Shown in pieces: positions 23,927-36,680 of a stretch of DNA of 64,000 nt; position 1 is the first letter of the stretch, and each line of letters starts with the position of its first letter. Source of the DNA: Saururus chinensis (taxonomy: Eukaryota > Streptophyta > Magnoliopsida > Piperales > Saururaceae); NCBI GenBank assembly GCA_035235625.1, contig CP141142.1:17618995-17682994 (forward strand), written 5' to 3'. The notes below the pieces were generated by a model. That model saw only the letters and a program-made list of their open reading frames with translations. It searched no databases and was not told the DNA's origin. The translations under genes were made by a program, and so were the position numbers.

Positions 23927-24843
23927 TAGGTTTGGGGGTTTAGGTTACTCATTTGATAAAAAAATGAATTTCTTTACCTGATTTAGGGTTTGAGTGTGCA
24001 AAATTGGTCAAAACCCTAAATTACTTCTCTACGCTTTAGTTATGATAGGGATTTTACGTTTAGAGTGAAATTAAGTTATAAATGTATTGATTCACATCAT
24101 TACCTTGCTGGAATTTTTTAATTTGATAATCAATTTGGGCATTAGCATGCCCTATGGGCAATCAGGTAAGTTCTCCCCTTGAGGTTTTTCTAGCTTAAAT
24201 AAAATTCATGTTCACTCTACATGCAATTACTTATTTTTTTTATCCATATTGAATAATTAATTGTATTGTGTATATTTAACTAATTATTTAGATTAGATAT
24301 TGGTGGAAATTAACCAAATTAGCCCCAAGGGCATTTTGGTCAATTCACAAGGCATATTTGTTTTCTGCCCAGAACATAAATAATAGAATTTCATGCATAT
24401 TTAGGTGTTGTTTGATTGATTATTAATTATTTGTGTTAGGTGTGATCATAAGATTGAAAAGACCAAACTAGCCCTAGGGCTAATTTGGTAATTTCACACC
24501 ATCTTTTGCTTGGGTAGAAAAAGTTATTTTCAGCAATATTAATATGTATTTTCTTGCTCTTATATGTGCCTAAGGGGTAGCATAACATATGAGTATAAGT
24601 AATTACACATTAGATTAAACTTACCTTAAGGGCAGGTTAGACAACTCGCTTGTAATTTAAGTCTAAATTATATGAAATTATATTGATTCATACAGCATAA
24701 AACACACTTGTTCCTTGCTGTGATTTAGAATAAACGAGTCAAATACATAAACAATAAATCAGTTGTTGGTCGTCTCATGGTATTTGTTCCTTTGTGTCAT
24801 TATCTTGTTTTGTTGTTAATTTTCGTGCATTATGGCATAAAAA

Positions 24844-25620
24844 ATGGTCACTTCTGAGTTGGGGAAGACTAAAAAGCTAAATGTAAATAATTATCTAGTG
24901 TTGAAGAGGATGATACATCATATCCCTACTCTCTCTAACTTTACTCATGTAATGGAACAAGTCATTGAGCCTTGCCAGAGAATTGCACTGCTGCACAAAA
25001 GAAACTTTATGAAAAGCTTAAGGCTTATGACAACAAGGCTAGGTCCACCATTTTGACATTCATGGAATCAAAGATCAAGAGGCTCTTTAAAAAGTTTATG
25101 ACTACAAAAAAAAGATGTTTGAGGTAGTCTTTATGAGGTATGGGGAGTAGACATAGGCTTATAAGAGATGTTACACTCTAAGCATCAGAACTCAAGGATG
25201 AGAGAGGGAAATGATGTGAATAAGCATCTGAGTTCCATGTCCATTATAGCTGATGACCTGGAGACCCTAGATTACCCCATCTCTGAGGAAGTTTAGGTGT
25301 TAGTAGTTTTGAATAGCCTCCCTGAGTCCTGGGAGAGTGTGGTGGTTTACCTAATTATGAATGATCAGATGCTGAGAATAGAAGCTCTGACTGCCAAGCT
25401 TAGGTTTGAGAAAGAAAGGATGAATTGTGTTAATGCTTCAAGGACTGCTACTGCCAACCTAGCACAAAAAACTGGAGGTGGAAAGAAAGGTGGATAGGGG
25501 TTTGGGCCTTCAAAGAATAAAAACTTCAAGAAAAGGGGAAAGAAGCCACAAAACAAAAGTCATGGCAAGGCAAATAACAAACCCCAGGGTGCTAACTGTC
25601 CCCAGAAGGATAACTAGACC
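24844..25620 (+). pseudogene. copia gag remnant
   Basis: ATG 24844 opens a gag-like frame (KTKKLNVNNYLVLKRMIHHI) that shifts frame around 25056. It resumes at about 25297-25497 with LNSLPESWESVVVYLIMND, the typical late-gag motif, followed by a Lys/Gly-rich tail. A CCHC knuckle is not preserved. Gag would form the virus-like particle that packages the RNA; at least two frameshifts and several stops abolish it. Confidence 0.8.
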
Positions 25621-25679
25621 AACAACAACAAAGGCAAGAACAAAGAGATAGTCTATGTTGTTTCTGAGGTTATGATTGC

Positions 25680-28600
25680 TGATGTCAAGGAGAAGACCTG
25701 GTGACTAGACTCTAGATCCATAATCCATGTGTCACACTCATGGGTTTCTAGGGGTGAGATGATCAATGTCTTCCTTGGACAAAACAAGATCTACATGGGA
25801 AATAACACCTACTGCAACGTAGAGACCATGGGGACATATAGGATTGATCTAAAGGAAGGGTCAACCCTAGTTCTGTGCTATTTGCTCCCTCCATCAGGAA
25901 GAATATGATCTCCATCCCTGTCATCTCGAAAAAGGGATTTGACGTTAGATTCAAAGGGAATAAAGCCACAATGAGCAAGGGTGGCTCTATTTTATTTATA
26001 GCTACATTAGTTGATGGACTATTATTTTGTCTTGATGTTTCTAACTCATTTATTTTTAATGAATTAGCCTCTTCTAAGTATTTTGTCTTATCAGTGGATG
26101 ATGCATTACTTTAGCATATGCAGTTGTGTTATGTCAATATAGATGAGCTACATACAATGTCGAATGCAGGGTTATTACCCAAGATATCCAAAGATCTACA
26201 TGTGTGCGAGGTTTGTATATTGGAAAAAGATGAGCAGAAAATCCCTTCAAAAGGGATAAAGGGTAAATGAACTATTAGGGGTAATTCACTCAGACATTTG
26301 TGGGACCCATAATGTTGAGACCCAGAGAGGCATGACCTATTTATAACTTTTATAGATGACTATTCAAGATATGGGTAAATATATTTAATAAACAGAAAAT
26401 CAGATGTCTTAGATAAATTAAAGGAATTTAAAACTGAGGTAGAGACCCATTTAGTCAGGATGGTAAAAGTCTTGAGGATTGATAGGGGTGGCGAGTACAC
26501 ATGTGATCTGTTTAAGGATTATTGTACTGATTAGGGAGTAGTGCATCAATACGCACTCCCCTACACTCTACAATAAAATGGAGTGGCAAAAAAGTGTAAT
26601 AGGATGCTTATGGACATGGTTAGATCTATGTTAAATAACTCTAAATTAAGAACCAATTTTTTGGGTGAGGCTTTAGACACCGCCATGTGCATCCTTAATC
26701 GTGTACCTACAAAGGTAATCCAACGGACACCTTATGAGCTATTGACGGGTCGATGCCTAAGCCTAGGACATCTTAGAGTGTGGGGGTTTAGGGCACATGG
26801 AAAGATGTCCAACCAGCATAGGTCTAAGCTGGATCCTAAGACCATAAAGTGCAAATTTCTTGGTTATTGTGATCACTCTAAGGGGTACAGATTTGTGGTT
26901 CACCACACGGATGGGACAATGGGGGCTATATAGTCTAGAGATGCTTATTTCTTAGAAGAAAAATTAAATCCCATAATACTTGATGAAAAGGTAGATTTTT
27001 TTGAGATAGTAAAAGAGACTGGCCCTAGTACTACGTACCCCTGAGGAAGTAATTGGATCAGTTCAAAACAAAACCAACTAGGAACTAAGGGCATTGAGGG
27101 AAAGAAGACCTTCAACACAGTTGAGGGACTTCTATACAATGCTAGGGGAAGACAACATCACATTAGATGATCCTGTTTTAGATGACCTAATTACACTTGC
27201 GCTAGCCTTAAGTCTTCTAGACGCCCAAGAATGACAGAATGCGATTCAAGAGGAAATGGATTCAATTCTAAAGAATAAGGTTTGGGAGATAGTGGATCCA
27301 CTAAAAGGGCAGAAGCCCATAGGGTGTAAATGGATCTTCAAAAAGTAGCTTAAGGGAGATAGATCAAAAGACAAGTACAAAGCGAAATTAGTAGCCAAAG
27401 GGTTCATCCAAGTGTATGGGATGGATTTTAAAGAGACATACTCACCTATGTCAAGATTTGACTCAATCAGATGTCTCTTAACAAGTATTGCTTACTTTGA
27501 TTTAGAGCTGCACCAGAAGAGGAGATTTACATGGAACAATCTTAGGGTTTTGTAGTTCCTAGAGAGGAACACAAGGTGTGGAAGAAAATAAAATCATTGT
27601 ATGGCCTAAAACAATCTCTAAGGCAATGGTATTTCCCTTTGACAAGGTGATTAGTGAATATGGGTTTATAGTGAATAAACATGATCAATGTGTTTATACC
27701 TTTTGGGATGGGACTTAGGTATATGACATTGTCATTTTATGTAGATGACTTACTTTTGAAGGGGAATGAGTTAAGTATGATTGTCAATTTAATGGGATGG
27801 CTTAAAACCAAGTTTGAGATGAAAGACATGGGCGAGGCATCCTACATCCTCAGGATGAAACTTAACAAGGATAGAAAGGCTAGGAAGTTAAATATATCTT
27901 AAGAGTCAAACATAGAAAGTGTTCTCAAATGTTTCAATGTCATTGGTTAGAAAACCATTGAATCCCCTATTTACAAGGGTACTGTATTATCTACGAGTAT
28001 GGCTCCTCAGACAGAGGAAGACAGACTCTGGATGGAGTTAGTGTCATATGCACAAGCTATTGGTAGGTTAATGTATGCCATGACTTATACTATACTTGAC
28101 TTCAGTTTTATGGCAAGCTTGCTGAGTCGCTACCAAGCAGACCCTGGACTTCAACACTAGAAAATAGTGAAAAGGGTATTCTGAAACCTTCTAGAGTCTA
28201 GGAATCTAGCACTCACCTATCAGGCAAAAAGTCTGTCATTGATTGGATATTGTGATTCTGACTATGTGGGGGATTGAGATGACAAGAAATCCATTGCTAG
28301 ATTTGTCTTCATGTTTGGAGGCGGGGCTATATCGTGGGCGAGTAAGAAACAAAAGAGTGTTTCTAAGTCTATAATAGATGTTGAGTTTTATGCATGCATT
28401 ATAGCAGCTTCCCATGCATTATGGATAAAGGAATTTCTCACTAGATTGAGGATAGGAAACTAGACTGATGCTCCTGTCAAGATTTATCACAATAATCTGG
28501 TGGCTATGTTGACCATAAAAAAGGGGAGATTAGTGCAAGAAGTAAGCACATTGAAGTGCATTACTACTATATGTTTGACATGCTACAAAGAGGAAAAGTA

Positions 28601-28700
28601 ATTGTAAGTCATATTCCTACTACTGAGATGTTGACAGATCCGTTCACTAAGGCCTTAGTGACGGATCTATTTTTACAATATGCTCATAGCATTGGTCTTC
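25680..28700 (+). pseudogene. copia pol remnant (PR, INT, RT, RNase H)
   Basis: Protease: LDSRSIIHVS near 25708, with the catalytic DSG changed to DSR. Integrase: FIDDYSRYG (about 26360), RIDRGGEY (about 26480) and NGVAKKCNR, where the catalytic Glu of NGVAE is Lys (AAA, 26589-26591); then a GKM-type C-terminal part to 26933. Reverse transcriptase: 27240-27900, with YVDDLLL intact at 27738, but the segment with the first catalytic Asp near 27510 appears deleted. RNase H: about 28240-28440 (SKSIIDVEFYACIIAASHAL). TDPFTKAL near 28637 marks the end of pol. Many stops and frameshifts. Confidence 0.9.
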
Positions 28701-28749
28701 AATACGACTAGTGCAAGTTGTTGTTGGGCCATATGAGCTCTTCACCCAT

Positions 28750-28758
28750 AGTGGGGGA
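28750..28758 (+). promoter_or_regulatory. Polypurine tract of the copia element
   Basis: AGTGGGGGA immediately precedes the 3' LTR and would prime plus-strand DNA synthesis. Confidence 0.8.
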
Positions 28759-28877
28759 TGTTGGACCATGGTATGGGCTCAGGTTCATTTGGTCTACTTT
28801 GTTCGTGGTTCAGGTGATCCAGTACAGGCCCAAGGTCCAAGGATAGTGGGCAGTCATGTTGACCCTACATTTACCAT

Positions 28878-30320
28878 TGATAAGTATGAAATATATATCT
28901 ATTTTATATGCCTTTTTACCTTACTTGCTAATATATATTAAGTTCATTAAGAGTTAGTTATGGTTTATTTAGATTAAGATAGATAATAATATTTTAGTTT
29001 GATTATTAAATAATTTGGGAGTTATTAGTTGTTTAGGCATGTATTTGAATCAAGTTGGGACCTTAATTATATTCTACATCTAAAATGTAAAGTTTTTATG
29101 TTTTGTAGGTAAGGTGTGCTTATCGAGGCCCTTGGACGATGTTTGTAATAATTCAAAATAGTCTTGACACACTTTAAATGATTTGGACAGCTTTTTGGAG
29201 TTACAAACAAGTTGGAAACTAATATAGACATGAAAGAAAGAGCTTAATGAACAGACTTAGCTAAATGAACAAAACTTGGACAAAAAATTGAACAAAACTG
29301 ACCAGATTGTAGAAACAGTATAGCCGATTAAATGGGGCAGTTTGGAGAATAATCGGCTAAACGTAATTTTGGAGAAAAGTACAGTATAGCCATTCGAATG
29401 GGCATGCAGGGTGATCGAATGGGATAACACGCTGTTACCTATTTTGAGCCAATTTTGAGTCCTTTTCATATTAGACTTCCTCATATGCTTCCTATGCCTA
29501 TATAAAGACGTATTTGGCTCGAAATTGAAGTTTTGGGAAGAGATTTTCTAAAGTGAAGAAGGAAGATTATTCAAAGCTTTCAACGGAAATTTAAGAGCTT
29601 TCTTCTACTATAAAGGCTAGATTTTTCTTTTAGTGAGGAGTTGATGAAGGTATAGATAAATTTTAGTTTCTTTTCTTTTTAATTTAGATCTTAGTTGTGA
29701 ATAATGAAAATTGTGTGATAATGATTTCCTTTTTAATGGAAGAGTTTTTCATGTTTATTCAAATCTATATTGATTTATTATCTTGTAGATGATAGATTGA
29801 TGTGGTTTTGATATTTACATCAATTATAATTTGTATGATTTAGATGAGATGGTCATGCAATAGTTTTAATGTTCATATGATTAATAAATTTGATGAGTTA
29901 TACTAAGATTAGAAGAGTTATGTCCAGTGTTAGTTTAGTCTAGATGATTCATGTTATTGTCGAAGATAGTTCATGCCATGAATATAATTAATGATTCTTT
30001 TTGAAGTAATTCCAAATTGTTGCTGAGATTACTTGTTTATATTCACACTAGAGTTAGATTAAAGGTTAAGAAATTATTATGGTTCTATAGTGAATTTGAT
30101 TTCCTAAGTAATTTTCATCATATTGATCTCTTGCTTTTAAATTAATTGATTACTTTTCTTTGCTTAATTTAAGTTTTAAGTTGTTTTTAGTTTTTAATAA
30201 AGAAATTCATCACTTAGATTTAGTAATAATTCATCCGTCCCTATGGTTTGACAACCCTTAAATACTTATCCAAGTACAATTACCTTGTACACTTGCAAAT
30301 GGGTTTCTTATAAACGATCA
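28878..30320 (+). mobile_element. Solo gypsy LTR nested in the copia 3' LTR
   Basis: Starts TGATAAGTATGAAATATATA and ends TATAAACGATCA, flanked by a perfect 5-bp duplication ACCAT (28873-28877 and 30321-30325). It is homologous over its 1,443 bp to the 5' LTR of the gypsy element at 61131-62547. A TATA box (TATATAAAG, 29499-29507) is kept. With no internal sequence, it arose by LTR-LTR recombination. Confidence 0.95.
29499..29507 (+). promoter_or_regulatory. LTR TATA box
   Basis: TATATAAAG at the place equivalent to TATAAAAA (61715-61722) in the related complete LTR. It marks the likely U3/R border. Confidence 0.6.
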
Positions 30321-31252
30321 ACCATCGTGACACATATTCTATTAGGACCATATTCATAGAACACACACACTAGGCATGTTACTAGGGTGCGCATATTCAC
30401 TTTGTGGGGCCCATCTTATGAATTAGTGTCGTTGGCCAGACCCGTGGTTAGCGAGGAGTCGACACTGTCGCAGACTTGGCCGTGTGTAGGGGTCCAGGCC
30501 TTTGTGGGCTTAGAGAATCAGAACCCACTCCCATTGCATCAGACCCTCTGTTTAATCCTGTAGAATTCAGATTTGAGGCCCATATCATAAGGCCCGTGTA
30601 GGGTCATGATAGGAGATTGACTTAAAAGAGACCTAACGAGAGAGGGGAGTGGAGTCTATCACGTCCCCCTATTTTGTCTCCCCCATCACATCCCCCTCTC
30701 TTTACTGTCTCTTTCTCCTCTGTCCCTCACTGTGTGTTGCCATAAAACCAGAGAAGAAAAAGATAGAGGGCTGGCCGCCCCCTTTCTTCCATCTCCCTTG
30801 TTGTTCTCCTCTCCTGGTGGACGTCTAGAGAATTGTGGCATCAGCAGGAAGCATCGAAGCAAGGGCTAGGGCACTCCATCAAAGAAATTCTACAATCCAA
30901 AGCAAGGATTGAGGGTTCTACACATAGTTAAAGGTATTCCCCTTTCTATCTTAATTGAAACCATGTTCAATTGTTAAATCAGGTGTTGGAGTGAACAATT
31001 AAAGCATCTAGGGGCTGATCAGCCCCAAAGGTCATTTTGTATCAATCCTTTATTCTATTCTAATTGATTAACTACATCATGCATGTGATTATTGCTTATG
31101 AATGTATTTGTTCATGTGATTGTGTAGAGAAATTGTTTTAAATATTTGACTTTCATTAAAGATGCCACCCCTAGGGCTCGCCCCAACCACTTTCATCTGT
31201 TGGTATGCCACTCATCAAATTCAAGATTTTATTGTTGTTTACATGTCATAAA

Positions 31253-31392
31253 AATACTTTGTCTCATACTAATAGCCCCATTTAGTTTTTCAAAATGAAT
31301 TGAAAAAAATTATTTTTAAAAATTTAATGGAGATTTTAGTTCTTTTTTCAAATACTAAATGAAGTTACTAATGTAGGACGGATGGAGTACTA
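31253..31392. mobile_element. Stowaway-like MITE
   Basis: Left end TACTTTGTCTCATACTAATAG and right end ACTAATGTAGGACGGATGGAGTA are inverted and close to the plant Stowaway terminus CTCCCTCCGTCCCA. The flanking TA matches the expected target duplication. Inner sequence TTTAGTTTTTCAAA / TTTTTTCAAATACTAAAT extends the hairpin. Confidence 0.65.
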
Positions 31393-31394
31393 CA

Positions 31395-31913
31395 TTAGTT
31401 TTGGCAAACAATATGTCTAAGCATGCCTATATTATTTCACAATACCACCTAAAAATATTTTGCTAAAAGTTACTAGTCACTCATAAAGTTATTTTCAACA
31501 GCTGCTAAAGGTATATTTATTTGTGTTGGTAAAGTTGAGTAAATATGAGGATATGAATAGACATATATACCCTTTTGCAAATTTTATAGTTTTTTATATT
31601 TTTATACGTTGTAGCGCGAAATTTATCCAGGCCTTGGGGGTTATCCCACCAGTTTTTGGCAAACACCATGTCTATACATGCTCATAATATTTTTAAATAT
31701 AACCTAAAAAATTGTTGCTAAAAGTCAATAATAACTCGTAAAGTGATGTTTAGTGTATTCCAAAGGTATATTTAATGGTGGTTTTAATTAGCCAAGCTTG
31801 GTAGAAATGAGGATATGCTTAGACATATCATTTTTGCAATTTTTATTTTTTAAAATATTTTTATATGCCATAGCTTGAAATAGGCCGAGTTCATTGGGGC
31901 TATCCCTCCTGGT
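31395..31913. repeat. Diverged two-copy tandem repeat, unit about 255 bp
   Basis: Unit 1 (31395-31650) and unit 2 (31651-31913) both open with GTTTTTGGCAAACA-type sequence. Both run through CATGTCTA-ACATGC, CCTAAAAA, GCTAAAAGT, AAAGGTATATTTA, GAGGATATG and AGACATAT, and close with GGGG-TATCCC-CC-GTTT. The copies are clearly diverged. No coding potential. Confidence 0.75.
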
Positions 31914-33655
31914 TTAGATCTTGGGAGGCGACGCATAATCCAAGGGGCCAAGTTACCACCATTGCCACTAGGGTTCTCTCTAGCGTGGTGCTCTTTTGTA
32001 GGCAGCAAAAAAAACATTTTAGAAAATATTTATTAAAAGAATAATCTTTTTAGAAAATTAAATTGATAAGTTTCAGTTTGGAGAGTTAAGTGGGAATATG
32101 ATAGGTTTTTAAACTCTTAACAGATCATTGAATGGCTCCAAGTTGTTGATTTTCATTTTGAGGGAAGATAGAGTGACTATAATGTTACTTTTTAGGCAAT
32201 TAATATAAAACATCTCACAAATTATCTGGCCCTAAACCCTTAGGTGGTTTTGGTCTCCACCGCAACACCTGCAATTTTTAGAAGGAAACAAACATAATTT
32301 CGGTGCTAAATTGAGAAGGCTGTTGTTAGACCATTAGCCACAAAATTCGCAAATTGGTCGTGCAACCCTTCACCTCTGGCGTACAAATAGTCAAGGCATG
32401 CTCACTTCGGTGCAAGTGTGTGCATTGACAATGTTTGAGCATTTGTGGACTAATTTGTAGAATCCCTACAAGAAGTTGGACTCAATGGTGGGCTGGGTGC
32501 CATCAGCAGAGTCCTATGCATGTGTAATAGATGTTGGAACACTCATACCTAGAGTAGGAAATAGATGTAAGGCCGGATTCATGTGCACATGCAAGCAACC
32601 ATGCCCGGAAGTGTAGGTGGCAGGCTTTGCGCATAACTGATGGCTGGGTGCATGTTTATGAAGGCTCGGGTAGTTGATAGTTCCTTTGTTAAGTGTCCAA
32701 GCACAACTAGTATTGTGCATGGAAACCTTGTGCAAGTGGAAAACATGGTGGCAGCAGTTGCTAAGTGAGTAGACTACTCAAGATGGCCAAATCCTATTGG
32801 AACTCGGTTTCCAATTGAGAGGACCACGATGAACTTTGTTGATGCAAGAGGATTGTGAATTGAGGGCTTTCAGCTGGAGTAGGAGGCTCAAAGGCTACTG
32901 GATGTAGGAAAGACTAGTTAAAGAGGGTGCAAGGATGAGCCCTTGCTAGCTTGGGACTCCGAACAGATGTCTTGGGTTGGACTCTGCATAGGTTTCTTTG
33001 TTGTAATGGGAAGGCTCACTTCGGTGACAAATTTGTAAAGAAACTACAAAGTTCTAGTACTACTAGGCTTACATGGACCCTCCTCTTTATATAAGGGACA
33101 AATGGGCAATATGAGAGAGGGATTCATCCAGAGGACTATAATCACAATTCAGCAAGGATCAAGCTTGCAAGGCCGCTGTCATTTGTGAGTGTAGGTATGT
33201 TCCGTGGGTTTGTGAGAAAGGTAGATGGCAATTCTCTTTGTATTTTCATGCATTGGTTGTTAGAATAAAGGGTTTTGGGGTGGAGATTTTTTCCTATATT
33301 TTTCTGACATGTTGGTTTGAAAAGTTGAGTAGAAGCTTGGAAAAGGAGTGGGCAGGCTGCTGGTTGCACGATGCAACTAGGCAAACATGGGGAAAACTCG
33401 CATCTAAGAGTTTATCCCATGACAGTTGGTTCAATTGTTGGGACCCTTGAAGAGGTTCGTAAGTTCTTTGAAGGATTTATAGGGTGACTAAATGTGCTGA
33501 GGCACTGGGTGATGGCATGCACCATGGTGAAGCATAATCTGGATTTGGCAACAAAGCTGGGCACGGTTCTTTTAGGGGAGTTACTCTTGGGGGTTCGGTT
33601 ATCCCAAGCACTTGGTAGAGCAAAGCAGCCAAGGCATTGTAGTGTTGGTGCATTG
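31914..33655. other. Unclassified non-coding sequence
   Basis: No recognisable gene. Short frames on both strands overlap and show no motif. Style and position suggest old retrotransposon DNA, but no LTR, primer-binding site or protein motif was found. Confidence 0.4.
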
Positions 33656-36600
33656 AGCAAGTTTATAAATGGAAGGAATTGTCAACAATAAAACGGAGGC
33701 CAAAGTGGAGTCTTTGGCCAAAGAAAATTCACAGTTGGCTATTTGGGGGTAGTCAAGGGGGAATGCTATTGGTTCTGTCATGGCTGGGGTTTTCTAAATA
33801 ACATTTTCGAAGTAAATGCAGCGGAAAATTCGAGTAATAATTTTTTTTTTTTTAAGTCAAATCATGCAAACCATGGACTAAAATAACCCCAATCCATGAC
33901 TGCTATTTTTTCAACATATTGATAATATCAAACCATGAATAATCATAATAGTCGATAGAATTCATTAAATAAAGAGCTAGGTCTCGTCCATGTGCAAAAT
34001 ATGATAACTAATAGAGAATAACAAATAAAGTATGTAATGGCAACTTTCGTGCCTTATTTTAATCTACTGAAATAAAGTAAATCCTACTTTGAAGCAGTGA
34101 GTTCCTGCTCCACGAATCCAGTTACTCTGCTACTCCTCCTCTAAGGTACCTGCATCACGAAGATGCATGAGTATACCCACTAATACTCAATAGGATCAAA
34201 CAAGTTTATAAAACCCATCAAGGAACTAAGCTTAACTTTTTTTTTTAAATATTAATCATAAGTCACTGAGAATTTATTCCAATGATATCTAGCTTTGTTA
34301 AAACCAAGCCCTTAACCCATTCTCAAAGTGTTAAAAGCCTCAATATCAGAGACTAAACCACCAAAGTAACACAAAACTGATGCAGAAGTTAATCTCTGCA
34401 ACAACCCTTAATATTAGACTCCAACCTTGGAGTAGACTGCTTAACAGCAGCTTGACCCAAACCCTCAGGGCTCTCAATAACCTGCCACGAGTCTGAAGGA
34501 ATGAATCCCAACTGTGTTCATGGACACAGATTGGCAAGAAACACAAGCCTTCCATGATGCTTGTGTAACTCCGCTTTTCGTACGCACTATATGGTCCTGG
34601 GAAGACCTGCGGGAGACCCGCGATAAAGACCTTTTGGTCAATACCCAAACTGTCGTGGCGATGGAGAAGCGTATCGCAATCTCCACCATTCCCTAATTGT
34701 GGGAAAAACAAGTCTTTGCAGACTTTGCAGATAAAATTCCAAGGAACCTAAGACTCTATGGCTCAAGGTTCCGCTTAAAATAAGCACAGTCCAAAATAAT
34801 TAATTTATGTCACACGTTCGCTCAAATGCACGAATATGTTCTCACACCGTTCATTAACCCCTAATCACCCCTAAAGGTAAATTAGTATATTTAAAATGTG
34901 AATGAGGGTACTATTAGTCATTTAAACCCTTCATGCCCCTAGTAAGGCTATATTTGATTATTTATGATTTTAATAATTATAAATATATTTTTATATATTT
35001 ATAAATTACTAAAAAGATTAAAAGGAGGGTAGTTTAGACCTGAACCGGCCCAATTTCGGTCTGAATCGGGCCGGCTCAGCTCTAAAAACCTGACCAGACA
35101 CGCAGCTAATGCGGGTCGGCCAGTGCATCTTCTTCCTCCCGGGATTCCACAGCCGTCGCCCTCCACACAGACCAGAGTAAGAGGTGAGGCCGGCGAGCCG
35201 CCGCTGGCCCTCCTGCCCCGGTCTGCCAAAATATTCCGCCTTCCCACAAGCTTCCGACCTGCTTAACCATTCGCTCCTCATCGTGGGAATTCTGCTGCCT
35301 CCTCGCCAAGGTGCCCAGCAAGGAGAAGGCTGCGACCTGAGGATCGCCAGTCGTCCGGACACCCAGAACCGCCGGTATTTCTCTCCGCCGTACCTGGGTG
35401 ATCCTAGAAAACTCATACCGGAGACCCAGCGTTAGTTGCCCCGCTGCCTCCATTGTCTCCCATGCCCAGCAGAAAAAGAAACAGAGTTTCTATGCTCTGT
35501 TCTTTGATCCATCCGGCAGTCTCAAGGACGCCGGACCTCCATCGGTTCTTGTTCCAATCCTCCAGTCCTCCCCTAATGTCGATTAATGCCTGCAGCAGTC
35601 ACCGGCCGCCTTTATCCTTTGGCTCCGGTGACGGGAAGATTTAACCAGAGTCATGGAATTTCGGCCGCGGACAGTTTCTGGACGAAGTGGTTCCTCCCCG
35701 ACCATGGCCGAACTCGAACTTTCTTAACTTATCTCTATCCACTCCGGCGTCTATAAAGAGTCCTCCCGTCGTTAACAGTGCCCCAAGAATATGGCTGCAT
35801 TGCAACGGAATGACTCCATTGGCATACGCCAGAGGGAACGTTTAATCTTTGCAGAACTAACTCTAGGATATATATACTTATATAAAGTTCAACATGCATC
35901 AGCGAAATAAGAATAAACACACCCGTCTCCTCGCCCCGCATGAGAAATCAAAGTGCACAATCCATTCTCTCACAGTATACCCAAGAAGTTTTTAATGGCG
36001 TACTACTTCTAAGCCAAAATTTAAGCATATTTCCATAACAGAGTTTATAACCAAGGATCCTACCTTTCCCGACGATGTCTTCTCCTCGCCTCCTTTTCCA
36101 GCGACGAACCTTCTTACCCGGCCACCAGAACCTCCCAGCCTGAGCCTTAATAGCTTTCTCAAGCTTATGATGAAGGAGAGGGAGGCTAGGGTTCTTTTAA
36201 GGTAGGTTTAAATAAGAGAAGGAGGGGAGAAGCCTTGTTCCAAAAGGAGAAGGTAATGGTACGTAAAGCCAATTACCCCTATGCCAAGTCACCCCTAAGT
36301 GGTCCCCACTTGGTGACCCTACCCAATTTAAGCTCTTAATACACAATAACTCTAACTATGCTAATTCTTCATCAATAAATTCTAAAAAAAACATAGAAAA
36401 TAGCCAAAAATTCAGAAAAATTACCTTGAAAATCCTGGATGCTACAAGTTCAGAGCATAGGTTCACATCGATGACTGGAGTTGTCAATAAAAGAGATCAG
36501 GCTATAAGGAAGTCTTTGGACAAAGCAGATTTCACACTTGGATGTTCAGCGGTAGTCAAGGGGGTATGTTGTTGGTGTAGTGAACAATTTCACATTACAA

Positions 36601-36680
36601 CCAGAGTCATCAACTATAAATGAGGTGAAGGTGAGTCTTTGGTTGAAGAAAATTCAGACTTGGCTTGAAGGGTTATGTAA
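33656..36680. repeat. Three degenerate units of about 100-130 bp, split by a solo LTR
   Basis: Two stretches (about 33670-33775 and 36478-36580) share GAGTCTTTGG-type and GTAGTCAAGGGGG-ATG-T-TTGG sequences in the same order. A third partial unit (about 36605-36675) shares GAGTCTTTGGTTGAAGAAAATTCA. The solo LTR at 33776-36446 landed inside this short tandem array. Confidence 0.5.
33776..36446 (-). mobile_element. Solo LTR, 2.7 kb, minus orientation
   Basis: Read on the minus strand it begins TGTAGCATCCAGGATTTTC and ends CCCCAGCCATGACA. It is flanked by GGTTC (33771-33775) and AGTTC (36447-36451), a 4/5 duplication. A GC-rich central part (about 35040-35720, 36060-36150) gives overlapping open frames up to 132 codons on both strands, which I take as non-coding LTR sequence. 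No gag or pol. Confidence 0.65.

Larger units (their letters stand above)
22927..31217 (+). mobile_element. Ty1/copia LTR retrotransposon, complete but dead
   Basis: It has LTRs of about 1 kb at both ends, a primer-binding site, a gag-pol in the copia order (gag, protease, integrase, RT, RNase H), a polypurine tract and a perfect 5-bp target duplication AATTC (22922-22926 and 31218-31222). Without the nested solo LTR the element is about 6.8 kb. Numerous stops, frameshifts and lost catalytic residues show that it is inactive. The lineage within Ty1/copia was not determined. Confidence 0.93.
28759..31217 (+). repeat. 3' LTR of the copia element, interrupted
   Basis: Begins TGTTGGACCATGGTATGG and ends CCACTCATCA. 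A solo gypsy LTR plus its duplicated ACCAT (28878-30325) splits it. The remaining 1,011 bp align with the 5' LTR, including the shared TCCCCCTCTCTTTACT and TAGGGGCTGATCAGCCCCAA stretches. Confidence 0.9.
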
